From positions 175,577 through 239,576 of the forward strand of contig NZ_JAENJH010000008.1 in assembly GCF_016595675.1 (NCBI RefSeq): a DNA stretch of 64,000 nt, read 5' to 3'. The notes beneath the pieces were generated by a model. It saw only the letters and a program-made list of their open reading frames with translations. It made no database searches and was not told where the DNA came from. Made by a program: the position numbers and the translations under genes. Of the stretch, positions 51,340 to 60,094 are shown in pieces. Positions within the stretch are counted from its first letter, which is position 1, and the number at the start of each line of letters is the position of its first letter. The DNA is from Prauserella cavernicola (GTDB lineage: Bacteria; Actinomycetota; Actinomycetes; Mycobacteriales; Pseudonocardiaceae).

Positions 51340-52647
51340 TCAGGCTTCGCTGCTCCGAGGGACACGCGCCGCCGCACCCGTGCCCGTGGTCAGTTCCTGC
51401 CCCTTGGTCTCCGGCAGGAAGAGCAGCACCACGATCGCGGCGAGCAGGTAGAAGCCCGCGGTTCCGGTCAGCGCCATGCCCACACCGAGATTGGTGGCCA
51501 TCACCCCGACCAGCATCGGGGCGAGCGCACTCGCCGCACGGCCGGTGTTGTAGATGAAGCCCTGGGCGAAGGCGCGGATCTCGGTCGGGAACAACTCCGC
51601 GAGCGTCGGGCCGAATCCGGAGTAGAAGCCGGTGCCGAACAGCGACATCACCGCACCGAAGACCAGCATCAGCACTTCGTTCTCGATGAGGATGAACACG
51701 GGAACACACAGCGCGGCGGCGGTGAAGTAGAGGATGAACGCCCAGCGACGGCCGATCCGGTCGGCGACGTAGCCGAAGGAGATGAACCCGGCCGCGGCGC
51801 CCACCTGCATCACGATGATCCAGGTCGTCGAGGACAGGATCCCCATTCCCCTGCCGCCCTCGTCCACGGGTGAACCGAGATAGTTGGGAATCCAGGTGAA
51901 CAGTCCCCAGTATCCGCACATCGCGAGGGCGGTGAAGCCGATGCAGACGACGACAGCCTTCGGGTTGGCGGAGAACAGCTGCTTGATCGACTGCTTCGCG
52001 CTCAGCCGTTCACCCGCTTCGAGCCACATCTCGGACTCCCGCGTCGCACGGCGGATCCAGAACGCGACGATCGCCGGCAGGATCCCCGCGAAGAAGGCCC
52101 AGCGCCAGCCGAGGGTCGGAACGACGAGCAGGGTGATGAGTGCGGCCAGCGCGTAGCCCGTCGCGAACGCGCTCTGCACCCAGGCGACGACCTTGCCGCG
52201 GTGCCGCGCGGGCCAGGTCTCGGTCACCAGAGCCGTTCCCGCTCCCCACTCGCCGCCGACCCCGAGGCCGACGACGATGCGCGCGACCAGGAGCATCCCC
52301 ATGTCCGTGGTGAGTCCACAGAGGAACGTGCCGACCGAGTAGCAGAGGATGCTCGCCACCATGGCCTTCGTCCGGCCGATGCGGTCGGCGATCAGGCCGA
52401 ACACGAGACCACCGAACGCCGAGGCGACGAGGGTGAAGGACGCGATGGCTCCGGCCGTGCCGCGGTCCGAGCCGAACTCGGTGACGATGTGCCCGATGAC
52501 CATCGAGAAGATCATCAGATCCATGATGTCGAGCATCCAGCCGAGATAGGCCGCCGAGAACGTCCGCCACTGGTTCTTCGTGGCACCCCGGTACCAGCGT
52601 TTCTCCACCCCGGCGGAGGTCGCCATCGCTCCACTGTCGTCGCGCAT
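51340..52647 (-). CDS. MFS transporter, aromatic-acid:H+ symporter type
   Basis: This 435-residue, roughly 12-segment transporter has YLGWMLDIMDLMIFSMVI in the first segment, the loop GLIADRIGRTKAMVAS and VVGLGVGGEWGAGTALVTE. The order is typical of the aromatic acid (AAHS) or closely related sialate-type symporters. It is divergent from the cupin gene across 152 bp and probably imports the substrate broken down by the meta-cleavage enzymes to its right. The start ATG at 52647 has AAGGAG upstream; the frame to 52929 is longer but unsupported. Confidence 0.88.
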   Translation of the reverse strand: MRDDSGAMATSAGVEKRWYRGATKNQWRTFSAAYLGWMLDIMDLMIFSMVIGHIVTEFGSDRGTAGAIASFTLVASAFGGLVFGLIADRIGRTKAMVASILCYSVGTFLCGLTTDMGMLLVARIVVGLGVGGEWGAGTALVTETWPARHRGKVVAWVQSAFATGYALAALITLLVVPTLGWRWAFFAGILPAIVAFWIRRATRESEMWLEAGERLSAKQSIKQLFSANPKAVVVCIGFTALAMCGYWGLFTWIPNYLGSPVDEGGRGMGILSSTTWIIVMQVGAAAGFISFGYVADRIGRRWAFILYFTAAALCVPVFILIENEVLMLVFGAVMSLFGTGFYSGFGPTLAELFPTEIRAFAQGFIYNTGRAASALAPMLVGVMATNLGVGMALTGTAGFYLLAAIVVLLFLPETKGQELTTGTGAAARVPRSSEA

Positions 52648-52799
52648 TGGGCTTCTCCTTCGAAGGACCAACTCGACGTCTCGCTCATCGAGACACGTGT
52701 CCTGTTTGCGTGAACACGGAGACCGTAACACGGACTGGCGTGTGGTACTACTGGTCAATACATGCGTAACGTTGAGCGAGACAGCGAAGGAAGGCCGTA
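52648..52799. promoter_or_regulatory. Divergent promoter region transporter/cupin
   Basis: This 152-bp gap carries the perfect palindrome GACACGTGTC at 52692-52701, a candidate operator for one of the IclR regulators. GAAGG precedes the GTG of the cupin gene. No other structure is seen. Confidence 0.35.
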
Positions 52800-53471
52800 G
52801 TGACCACGAAGAAACTCTTCCTGTTCGAGGACACCATTCCCGCCCACGCCCGGCCGGTGTATCTCCCGGAGGGCGACCGCAGCGTCTACGTGCGTTCGGG
52901 CTCGGTCGAGGCGATCTCGGACACGGCAAGCCAGTTCCTCTGGGAAGGCTCGGCGCACACCTCCGGCACCGAACTGACTCTCGCCTCGGAGGACCAGGAC
53001 GCGGTGCTGTGGCGCTGGGAACTCGGCGACACCTCCGAGGCCGACGACTACGCGTTCCGCTCCGCGCCGGAGACCACCAGCACGCTCAAGCTGGCCGCCG
53101 ACCTGGAGCTCGACGACCGCTACACCTGGTTGATGCGGTGCGACACCGTGACCTTCCCGCCCTCCGGCGAGGCGTTCACGCACCTGCACCAGGGCCCCGG
53201 CATCAGGATCACGCGCGAGGGCGAGATCACGATCGAGACCGAGGGCGCCGAGCACGTCCACGGACCTGGTGACGCGTGGGCGGAGAAGGGCGTGGTGCCG
53301 GTGTACGCGAGCACGACCGCCGAGTCGAGCACGACGTTCGTCCGCTGTTTCGTGTTGCCGAAGCAGGTGAAGGGTGTGAGCTCGCTGCGCATCGTGCGGC
53401 CCGAGGACCGGGCGAAGGCCAACACCCAGAAGTACCGCGTACTCGCGGAGAGGATCATGTCGTGGACGTGA
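52800..53471 (+). CDS. Cupin-fold protein of unknown function
   Basis: This 223-residue bicupin-like protein has a metal-site candidate in AFTHLHQGPGIR with two histidines, then REGEITIETEGAEHVHGPGD, a normal second cupin motif. The N-terminal half (TKKLFLFEDTIPAHARPVYL) looks like a second, weaker barrel. Cupins in aromatic loci may be ring-cleaving dioxygenases, isomerases or sensors, and no classical ring-cleavage enzyme is present nearby. So it is a candidate for an early step, but this is unproven. GTG start; the IclR gene follows 25 bp later. Confidence 0.72.
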   Translation: MTTKKLFLFEDTIPAHARPVYLPEGDRSVYVRSGSVEAISDTASQFLWEGSAHTSGTELTLASEDQDAVLWRWELGDTSEADDYAFRSAPETTSTLKLAADLELDDRYTWLMRCDTVTFPPSGEAFTHLHQGPGIRITREGEITIETEGAEHVHGPGDAWAEKGVVPVYASTTAESSTTFVRCFVLPKQVKGVSSLRIVRPEDRAKANTQKYRVLAERIMSWT

Positions 53472-53496
53472 TCGAGCAGTAGGAAGGAGCGCACCC

Positions 53497-54309
53497 GTGA
53501 GCACCGAGCCTGAGCCGGGCGAGCAGGAGGGCGGAGCCGCCAAGGCAGGCTCCACGCCGTCGCCGTCGCTCCTCCCCCTTCAGCTGCTCGAAACACTGCT
53601 GACCAGAGGCGAGTCGTGGGGCGTCACCGAACTCGCCGACGCGCTCGGACTACCGAAGGCCAGGGTTCACCGGCACCTGTCGAACCTGCGCCAGGCCGGA
53701 TACCTGTCGCAGGACAACGAGGCCCGCCGTTACCAGGCCGGCTGGCGGCTGGTGCTGCTCGGCCAGCAGATCGAGGCCCGCAGCCAGATCGTCACCATGG
53801 CCAAGCCCGTGATGGCCAGGCTCAGGGACAGCATCGGCCAGACCATCGTGCTGTCGCAGCTCACCGATCACGGCGTCACCGTCACCGAGGTGCTGCAGGG
53901 CGGCTCGCCGATCGACGTGATCCTGCACGTCGGCACCCAGTTCGGCTACAACAGCAGCGCGCAGGGCAAGGTCGCGCTCGCCTTCGCCTCGGAGACCCAG
54001 CTCGAGAGCTGGTCCCGGCTCGTCACCGAGGAACGGACACCGAGCACGGTGACCAACGAGAAGACGCTGTGGAAACAGGTCGACGCCGTGCGCGAGCAGG
54101 GCTGGGCCGCCGCTCCCGAGGAGACCTACCGTGGCGTGAACGCGCTCGCCGCGCCGGTTTTCGCGCACAACGGGGAGATCTCGTGCACGCTCGCGATCAT
54201 CTCCTCGATGCACTTCCTTCCCGACCCGCCGCCCGAGGACGTGGTCACCGCGCTGACGAGCGCGGCCGACGACCTCTCCCGGGCACTTGGCCACCGCCAC
54301 ACCACCTGA
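53497..54309 (+). CDS. IclR-family regulator 1
   Basis: This 270-residue IclR regulator has a winged helix at about 25-85 (TRGESWGVTELADALGLPKA, RVHRHLSNLRQAGYL) and a GAF-like effector domain (GQTIVLSQLTDHGVTVTEVL, FGYNSSAQGKVALAF). It is cotranscribed with the cupin and tautomerase genes and likely controls import and early steps of the aromatic pathway. GTG start, preceded by GGAAGGAG. Confidence 0.88.
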   Translation: MSTEPEPGEQEGGAAKAGSTPSPSLLPLQLLETLLTRGESWGVTELADALGLPKARVHRHLSNLRQAGYLSQDNEARRYQAGWRLVLLGQQIEARSQIVTMAKPVMARLRDSIGQTIVLSQLTDHGVTVTEVLQGGSPIDVILHVGTQFGYNSSAQGKVALAFASETQLESWSRLVTEERTPSTVTNEKTLWKQVDAVREQGWAAAPEETYRGVNALAAPVFAHNGEISCTLAIISSMHFLPDPPPEDVVTALTSAADDLSRALGHRHTT

Positions 54310-54325
54310 CCGTCAAGGAGCAGCC

Positions 54326-54511
54326 ATGCCCATCGTGCAGATCACCCTCGTCAAAGGCAGGGACAGCGCACTCGTCGAGGACTGTGTCCGCCGGGTCGCC
54401 CGCACCGTGTCCGACAGTCTCGACGCTCCACTCGGCACGGTGCGCGTCGTCGTCAACGAGGTGGAACCCCAGCACTTCGCCGTCGGCGACCGGCTCAAGT
54501 CCGACCCGTGA
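54326..54511 (+). CDS. 4-oxalocrotonate tautomerase-like protein
   Basis: This 61-residue tautomerase has the catalytic N-terminal proline (MPIVQITLVKGRDSA), exposed when Met is removed. The arginine-rich helix VEDCVRRVARTVSDSL and the strand GTVRVVVNEVEPQHF also fit the family, and length is exactly that of the small 4-OT type. It interconverts enol and keto forms of 2-hydroxymuconate-like acids. The gene follows the IclR gene by 16 bp and ends 3 bp from the second, convergent IclR gene. Confidence 0.88.
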   Translation: MPIVQITLVKGRDSALVEDCVRRVARTVSDSLDAPLGTVRVVVNEVEPQHFAVGDRLKSDP

Positions 54512-54514
54512 TGC

Positions 54515-55315
54515 TCACCGGAGCCCGGCCCACTCCGCCCCGCCGAACCCCGGCATCCGCGCGGCCTGCCTGCCGAGCGCGATCGCCGCGGTCCGGACGG
54601 CAGGCCCGAGCGCGGCCACGTCCGAGTCTCCGGCCCGGGTGCTGATCGAGAGCCCCGCGATCGGCGTGCCCCCGCGATGCCGGATCGGAGCCGCGACGCA
54701 CTCCACGCCCGGGCCCGATTCCTCGGTCTCGTAAGCGATCCCGGACTCGCGGATGGCCGCCAGCTCCTCGCGCAGCCGCGCGGGACTGGTAATGGTGCCC
54801 GGACCCAGCCGGGTCAGTCCCTCCGCGATCACCCGGTCCACGACGGCGGTCCCCGCGAAGGCTAGCAACGCCTTCCCGACCCCCGTCGCGTGTGCCGGGA
54901 GCCTGCCGCCCACGCGCGATCCCAGCGGCGGAGCCGTCCGGCTGCGGAGCTTGATCACGTAGACGACCTCGGTCCCGTCCAGCACGGCAAGGTGCACGGT
55001 CTGTCTGGTCGCGCCGCGCAGGTCGGACATGCTCGCCAGCGCGAGCCTGCGCAACTCGTGCGGTGTGGCCGCCTGCTCGCCCAGCTCGAAGAAACGCAGC
55101 CCGATCCGCACCTCGGAGCCGGCCTGCTCCAGGAACTTGTGCTCGACGAGCTCTCGCACGATACGCGAGACCGTCGAGGCGGCAAGACCGGTCCTGCGAC
55201 TGATCTCCCGAACACCGAGCGCCTCGTCCTCGGGGCGAAAAGCACCGAACACCAGCGAAACCCTGGCGATCATCGATTGCGCACCCGAGGAGGTGTTCCG
55301 CTCACTGGTACACAC
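54515..55315 (-). CDS. IclR-family regulator 2
   Basis: This 266-residue IclR regulator has its winged helix at about 15-75 (VREISRRTGLAASTVSRIVR) and an effector domain with GRLPAHATGVGKALLAFAG. It faces the hydratase gene at 55385 across a 69-bp promoter, so it probably controls the lower meta-cleavage operon. The GTG start overlaps a dyad CACACT-AGGA-AGTGTG at 55313-55328, a candidate autoregulatory operator. Confidence 0.88.
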   Translation of the reverse strand: MCTSERNTSSGAQSMIARVSLVFGAFRPEDEALGVREISRRTGLAASTVSRIVRELVEHKFLEQAGSEVRIGLRFFELGEQAATPHELRRLALASMSDLRGATRQTVHLAVLDGTEVVYVIKLRSRTAPPLGSRVGGRLPAHATGVGKALLAFAGTAVVDRVIAEGLTRLGPGTITSPARLREELAAIRESGIAYETEESGPGVECVAAPIRHRGGTPIAGLSISTRAGDSDVAALGPAVRTAAIALGRQAARMPGFGGAEWAGLR

Positions 55316-55328
55316 ACTAGGAAGTGTG
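55313..55328. promoter_or_regulatory. IclR operator candidate
   Basis: CACACT (55313-55318) and AGTGTG (55323-55328) form a dyad around AGGA in the short divergent promoter of the IclR gene and the meta-cleavage operon. It overlaps the regulator start codon. Confidence 0.45.
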
Positions 55329-55384
55329 CAGGTCCCGCGGACACCATGTCAATCAACCCCAGTTGTCCTAACAGGAGTGACCAC

Positions 55385-56194
55385 GTGAGTCCACAGCTCG
55401 GCGAAGCCGACAGGGCCGATGCCGCCCTCCGCCTTCTGCAGGCCTACGAATCCGGCGTCGCGATCCCGCCGCTGACCACGACCCAGCCCGGCCTCACGGT
55501 CGAGGACGCCTACGACATCCAGCTCCGCCAGGTCGCGCGCTGGACCGCCCAGGGCAGGAAGATCGCCGGGCACAAGGTGGGTCTCACCTCCGCCGCGATC
55601 CAGCGCCAGCTGGGTGTCGACTCCCCCGACTACGGCCACCTCTTCGCGGACTCCTTCCACCTCGAGTCGCAACCGGTTCCCGTCGGCGCGTACCTGAACC
55701 CGAGGATCGAGCCCGAGATCGGCTTCGTCCTGCGCACTCCGCTCGCGGGGCCCGGCGTCACCGTCGCGTCCGCGCTCGACGCCATCGGCTACGCCGTGGC
55801 GTCGCTGGAGATCATCGACTCCCGCATCGAGGACTGGCGGATCAGCCTGCCCGACACCATCGCCGACAACGCCTCGTCCGGCGGTGTCGTCCTGGGCTCG
55901 GTTCCCGTCCCGCTCGACACGCTCGACCTGCGCACCACCGGTGTCGTGCTGCGCCGCAACGGCCGGATCGAGCAGACCGGTGCCGGCGCCGCCGTTCTCG
56001 GCTCGCCCGTCAACGCCCTCGTCTGGCTCGCCAACACCGTCGGCGCGCTCGGCGTGCGGCTCGAAGCGGGCGCCGTCGTTCTGCCCGGCGCGCTCACGGC
56101 CGCCGTCGACGTCTCCCCCGGTGACACCGTCACCGCGACCTTCGCCCATCTCGGCAGCGTCACCGCGACGTTCGCCGCCGCCTCGCAGGAGTAA
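55385..56194 (+). CDS. 2-keto-4-pentenoate hydratase / 4-oxalocrotonate decarboxylase family, copy 1
   Basis: This 269-residue member of the fumarylacetoacetate-hydrolase-like hydratase/decarboxylase family has [17 protein letters not shown], then [15 protein letters not shown] with the metal-binding glutamates and [11 protein letters not shown]. It is either the hydratase forming 4-hydroxy-2-oxovalerate or the decarboxylase of 4-oxalocrotonate; two paralogs in the operon suggest one of each. GTG start at 55385 with AGGAG upstream. It is first in the operon, and the aldehyde dehydrogenase follows after 3 bp. Confidence 0.87.
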   Translation: MSPQLGEADRADAALRLLQAYESGVAIPPLTTTQPGLTVEDAYDIQLRQVARWTAQGRKIAGHKVGLTSAAIQRQLGVDSPDYGHLFADSFHLESQPVPVGAYLNPRIEPEIGFVLRTPLAGPGVTVASALDAIGYAVASLEIIDSRIEDWRISLPDTIADNASSGGVVLGSVPVPLDTLDLRTTGVVLRRNGRIEQTGAGAAVLGSPVNALVWLANTVGALGVRLEAGAVVLPGALTAAVDVSPGDTVTATFAHLGSVTATFAAASQE

Positions 56195-56197
56195 GAG

Positions 56198-57112
56198 ATG
56201 TCCCGACCCACCGCGGCCATCGTGGGCCCCGGCAACATCGGCACCGACCTGCTGGTGAAACTCCAGCGGCGCGACGTCTTCGACGTGCGCTACATGATCG
56301 GCGTCGACCCCGATTCGGAGGGACTCGCCCGCGCCCGCGCGCTCGACGTCGAGACCAGCGCCGAGGGCGTCGACTGGCTGCTGGCCCGCGACGAGCTGCC
56401 GGACGTCGTGTTCGAGGCCACCGCGGCGAAACCCCACCTCGCCAACGCACCTCGTTACGCGGAAGCGGGAATCCGCGCGATCGACCTCACCCCGGCCGCC
56501 ATCGGCCCGTTCGTCTGTCCCGCGGTCAACCTCGGGGCGCACGCCCATGCCCCGAACATCAACATGATCACGTGCGGCGGGCAGGCGACCATCCCGATCG
56601 TGCACGCCGTCTCCAGGGTCACCGACGTCCCCTACGCCGAGATCGTCGCCTCGATCTCCTCCCGCTCGGCCGGGCCGGGCACCCGCGCCAACATCGACGA
56701 GTTCACCGAGACCACGTCGCACGCCATCGAATCCGTCGGCGGCGCGGCGAGGGGCAAGGCGATCATCATCCTCAATCCGGTCGAACCGCCGATGATCATG
56801 CGCGACACCGTGTTCTGCGCGATCCCGCCGGACGCCGACCGCGACGCCATCGGCGAGTCCATCCACCGCGCCGTCACCGAGGTCCAGACCTATGTCCCCG
56901 GCTACCGGCTGGCCTCCGACCCGCAGTTCGAGGACGCGAACGAGCGGTGGAACGGACAGGCACGTGTCGCGGTGTTCCTGGAGGTCGCCGGCAACGGCGA
57001 CCACCTCCCGCCATGGGCGGGCAACCTCGACATCATGACCGCCGCCGCGGTCAGGGCGGGCGAGTTGCTCGTCACCGGCGCGGCCGAGCCGAAAGAGACG
57101 ATCACACGATGA
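56198..57112 (+). CDS. mhpF: Acetaldehyde dehydrogenase (acylating), DmpF/MhpF-type
   Basis: This 304-residue acylating aldehyde dehydrogenase has a Rossmann start ([17 protein letters not shown]). The active cysteine lies in [20 protein letters not shown], and [20 protein letters not shown] is characteristic. It turns acetaldehyde from the aldolase into acetyl-CoA with NAD and CoA. It forms a channelled complex with the aldolase, whose gene overlaps it by ATGA. Length is normal. Confidence 0.94.
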   Translation: MSRPTAAIVGPGNIGTDLLVKLQRRDVFDVRYMIGVDPDSEGLARARALDVETSAEGVDWLLARDELPDVVFEATAAKPHLANAPRYAEAGIRAIDLTPAAIGPFVCPAVNLGAHAHAPNINMITCGGQATIPIVHAVSRVTDVPYAEIVASISSRSAGPGTRANIDEFTETTSHAIESVGGAARGKAIIILNPVEPPMIMRDTVFCAIPPDADRDAIGESIHRAVTEVQTYVPGYRLASDPQFEDANERWNGQARVAVFLEVAGNGDHLPPWAGNLDIMTAAAVRAGELLVTGAAEPKETITR

Positions 57113-58197
57113 CCGGCCCCGCCACGAACAATTCCGCCAGCAGCACCGACAACGCGGCTGTCGAGAAAGTCCGCATCACCGACACCACCTTGCGCGACGG
57201 CAGCCACGCCGTCAGCCACCGGTTCACCGTCCCCCAGGTTCGAGCGGTCTCCCGCGCGCTCGACAGTGCGGGTGTCGAGGTCATCGAGGTGACCCACGGC
57301 GACGGGCTCGCGGGATCGTCGTTCAACTACGGTTTCTCCGCCGTGCGCGACATCGACCTCGTCGCCGCGGCGGCCGACGAGGTCCGCAACGCCAGGATCG
57401 CCGTGCTCCTGCTGCCCGGCCTCGGCACGGTCGCCGACCTGCGCGAGGCAGCGGCAGCCGGAGCGAAGATCGCCCGCGTGGCCACGCACTGCACCGAGGC
57501 CGACGTCAGCATCCAGCACTTCGGCGCCGCCAGGGAACTCGGTCTGGAGACCGTCGGGTTCCTGATGCTGTCGCACCGGAACTCCCCCGAGGGCCTCGCG
57601 ACGCAGGCCCGGATCATGGCCGATGCCGGCTGCCAGTGCGTGTACGTCGTCGACTCCGCGGGTGCCCTGCTGCCCGATGGTGTCACGGACCGGGTCACCG
57701 CGCTGGTCCAGGAGCTCGGTGACGACGCGCAGGTCGGCTTCCACGGCCACCAGAACCTCTCGCTCGGGGTCGCGAACTCCATCGCGGCGCAGCGGGCCGG
57801 TGCACGCCAGATCGACGGCACGTTGCGCGCACTCGGTGCGGGCGCTGGCAACTCGCCCACCGAGATCCTCGTGCCCGTCTTCGACGCTCTCGGCGTCCAG
57901 ACCGGAGTGGACAGTGAGCTGATCCTCGCCGCGGCGCAGGAGATCCTCGCCCCGGTGGTCCCGAGAATGCCGGTCGCCGACCGTTCCGCGATCGTGCAGG
58001 GCCGCTACGGCGTCTACAACTCGTTCCTGCTGCACGCCGAACGCGCCGCCGAACGGTACGGCGTGCCCGCCTACCAGATCCTGCGGCGGGTCGGCGAACG
58101 CGGCTACGTCGGCGGGCAGGAAGACATGATCATCGACGTGGCGATCGCGCTGCGCGACGAACTCGGCGCAGCCGGAAAGGACAGGGTGACCGCATGA
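57109..58197 (+). CDS. mhpE: 4-hydroxy-2-oxovalerate aldolase, DmpG/MhpE-type
   Basis: This 362-residue aldolase has the HMGL-like barrel with [17 protein letters not shown] (metal-binding Asp and catalytic His), [15 protein letters not shown] with the two histidine ligands, and a C-terminal partner-binding domain. It splits 4-hydroxy-2-oxovalerate into pyruvate and acetaldehyde, passing the aldehyde to the dehydrogenase encoded before it. Residues 1-18 are a Ser/Asn/Thr-rich tail. The start and stop overlap neighbours by ATGA. Confidence 0.94.
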   Translation: MTGPATNNSASSTDNAAVEKVRITDTTLRDGSHAVSHRFTVPQVRAVSRALDSAGVEVIEVTHGDGLAGSSFNYGFSAVRDIDLVAAAADEVRNARIAVLLLPGLGTVADLREAAAAGAKIARVATHCTEADVSIQHFGAARELGLETVGFLMLSHRNSPEGLATQARIMADAGCQCVYVVDSAGALLPDGVTDRVTALVQELGDDAQVGFHGHQNLSLGVANSIAAQRAGARQIDGTLRALGAGAGNSPTEILVPVFDALGVQTGVDSELILAAAQEILAPVVPRMPVADRSAIVQGRYGVYNSFLLHAERAAERYGVPAYQILRRVGERGYVGGQEDMIIDVAIALRDELGAAGKDRVTA

Positions 58198-58985
58198 CCG
58201 AGGCCACGAACTGGGACATCGACACGGCGGCGGACGTGCTGCTGGCCGCCGAGGCACGGCGGCAGGACCGCGGCCCGATCACCGACGAGTGGGCCGGACT
58301 CGACCTCGGCACCGCGTACCGGGTGCAGCGGCGGCTCGTCGAGAAGAAGATCGCCGCCGGCGAGTCGATCGTCGGGGTCAAGCTGGGCCTCACCTCGCGG
58401 GCCAAGCAGGAGCGCATGGGCATCGACTCCCCGCTGACGGCCGTGCTCACCGACGGCTACGCGCTCGAGGCCGACGTGCCGCTCCAGCTGGATCAGCTGA
58501 TCCACCCCCGCGTCGAACCCGAGATCGTGTTCGTGATGCGCAAGCGTCTCGAGGGCCCTGGGGTCACGGCGGCGACGGCGCTCAATGCCGTCGAGAGCGT
58601 GCACGCGGGACTCGAGGTCATCGACTCGCGCTACATCGACTTCAAGTTCACCCTGCCCGACGTGGTCGCCGACAACGCGTCCTCCGCGCGCTTCGTCGTC
58701 GGCGGCAAGGCCGTGTCCCCGAAGAACCTCGACCTCGCGCTCGAGGCATGCGCCCTGTCGGTCAACGGGGCCGTCGTGGACACCGCCACCGGCGCTGCCG
58801 TCCAGGGGCATCCGGCCGAAGCGCTCGCGATGGCGGCCAACGACCTCGCCCGCCGCGGCGAGGCCATCGAAGCGGGCCAGGTCGTACTCACCGGCGGACT
58901 GACGGACGCGGTGTTCATCCATGCGGGAGAACAGATCGGCGCGGAGTTCAGCAACCTCGGCTCGGTCTTCCTCACGGCCACCTGA
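58194..58985 (+). CDS. 2-keto-4-pentenoate hydratase / 4-oxalocrotonate decarboxylase family, copy 2
   Basis: This 263-residue paralog of the protein at 55385 has [35 protein letters not shown] and [12 protein letters not shown]. The serine-alanine-arginine version after DNAS differs from copy 1 (SGGVV) and is reminiscent of decarboxylase-type members as I recall them; so copy 2 may be the decarboxylase and copy 1 the hydratase. This assignment is tentative. It is last in the operon, followed by a 17-bp stem hairpin. Confidence 0.87.
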   Translation: MTEATNWDIDTAADVLLAAEARRQDRGPITDEWAGLDLGTAYRVQRRLVEKKIAAGESIVGVKLGLTSRAKQERMGIDSPLTAVLTDGYALEADVPLQLDQLIHPRVEPEIVFVMRKRLEGPGVTAATALNAVESVHAGLEVIDSRYIDFKFTLPDVVADNASSARFVVGGKAVSPKNLDLALEACALSVNGAVVDTATGAAVQGHPAEALAMAANDLARRGEAIEAGQVVLTGGLTDAVFIHAGEQIGAEFSNLGSVFLTAT

Positions 58986-58998
58986 GCTTCGTGGAGTG

Positions 58999-59035
58999 CG
59001 ACACCGGCACCCTGGCCGCCAGGGTGCCGGTGTCG
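58999..59035. terminator. Terminator after meta-cleavage operon
   Basis: CGACACCGGCACCCTGG (58999-59015) pairs perfectly with 59019-59035 around a three-base loop, 14 bp after the stop codon and before a convergent small gene. Confidence 0.85.
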
Positions 59036-59059
59036 AGGCAGCCGGTTTCCGCAGGAAAG

Positions 59060-59311
59060 CTAATGGAGCCAACGAAGTCCCGACGCCCGGAATCCCGCGG
59101 CCTGAAGCCGCTTCTCGCGCGATCGCTTTCCGATCACTGTGGCCAACACCGACAGCGGATAGGGGATCGCGAAGAACAAGAACGCCTGAGAAGTTCCGGC
59201 CGTGTAAAGACTCACGATCGCGCCGACCACGCTGAGCACCACGCCGATTGCTCCGCCGATGACCAGGATGCGCTGGGAAGTTGTCCAGTCCGACCTACTG
59301 GCGAGGCTCAT
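59060..59311 (-). CDS. Small two-segment membrane protein
   Basis: This 83-residue protein has two hydrophobic segments (ILVIGGAIGVVLSVVGAIVS and AFLFFAIPYPLSVLATVIG) and a basic C-terminal tail (GKRSREKRLQAAGFRASG). It is probably an inner-membrane protein with both ends inside. I recognise no family. It is alone, convergent with the meta-cleavage operon and divergent from the membrane protein at 59636. Confidence 0.65.
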   Translation of the reverse strand: MSLASRSDWTTSQRILVIGGAIGVVLSVVGAIVSLYTAGTSQAFLFFAIPYPLSVLATVIGKRSREKRLQAAGFRASGLRWLH

Positions 59312-59635
59312 GCCGCAGCAGCTCCTCTGTCCCGGTTATCGACGCGATGATCATCGCGATCATATCGCCAGGAACAGCCCGGCGGCACCCGTCGGACGTG
59401 CTACGGACTCTCTGGTTGTGACCTCGACCGACCGAGAGTTACGAGGTCACCGCACAGTGGCCTTGGTTCGGCATCACCTCGGCAGCTCTCGAGATCGGAC
59501 CTTTTCGGCGCGAGTGACCTCGTTGCCCTGCCGATCGCTGCAGGCGCCGGGACTCCCACAAGCCTCTCGGCCGAAAGTACGAGAGGAGCCGTTCTTGCCC
59601 TGCAGCAGGCCATGCCGTGGTCCTAGTTTTCCCGC
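59312..59635. promoter_or_regulatory. Divergent intergenic region with three copies of GTGACCTCG
   Basis: No gene is seen in these 324 bp. GTGACCTCG occurs at 59418-59426, as its complement at 59442-59450, forming a dyad with a 15-base spacer, and again in direct orientation at 59514-59522. The arrangement suggests binding of a dimeric regulator, possibly the response regulator encoded at 61297. Confidence 0.4.
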
Positions 59636-60082
59636 ATGACTACCGAAACCACGCGAACGAACCCGCCGATGACCATCGTCGCCGCGTTCTTCGGCTTCCT
59701 CGCCTCCACGGTGTCCGCGCTCGCAGGCGGATTCCTGATCCTGAACTACCGCGACGAACTCGCCGCGACGCTGCGCGACGCCGACACCTCGCTCAGCGGC
59801 GAGCGGCTCGACCAGGCCGTGCTGGTGGCGCAGGGATTCGCGCTCGCCGTGGTGGCGGTCGTCGTGCTGACCTACCTGTGGTTGTCGTTCAAGCTCAAGG
59901 CAGGACGCAACTGGGCGCGCGTGGCGCTCACCGTGCTCACGCTCCTGCATGCGGCGTCGCTGCTGGCCACGCACGCCACCTGGGCGGGCTACCTCAGCTG
60001 CGCGGTCGCGGTGCTGGCGATGGTGTCCAGCTACCTGCCGCCGTCCAACGCCTACGTCGCCGGGGCTGGGAGAACGAGCTGA
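59636..60082 (+). CDS. Four-segment membrane protein
   Basis: The 148-residue product has about four hydrophobic segments (PPMTIVAAFFGFLASTVSAL; LVAQGFALAVVAVVVLTYLW; ARVALTVLTLLHAASLLATH; LSCAVAVLAMVSSYL) and an acidic outside loop. The family is unnamed. It lies 12 bp before the histidine kinase gene, so it is probably in the same operon and may be an accessory protein of the sensor. Confidence 0.7.
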   Translation: MTTETTRTNPPMTIVAAFFGFLASTVSALAGGFLILNYRDELAATLRDADTSLSGERLDQAVLVAQGFALAVVAVVVLTYLWLSFKLKAGRNWARVALTVLTLLHAASLLATHATWAGYLSCAVAVLAMVSSYLPPSNAYVAGAGRTS

Positions 60083-60094
60083 AGCCGCTGCGCG

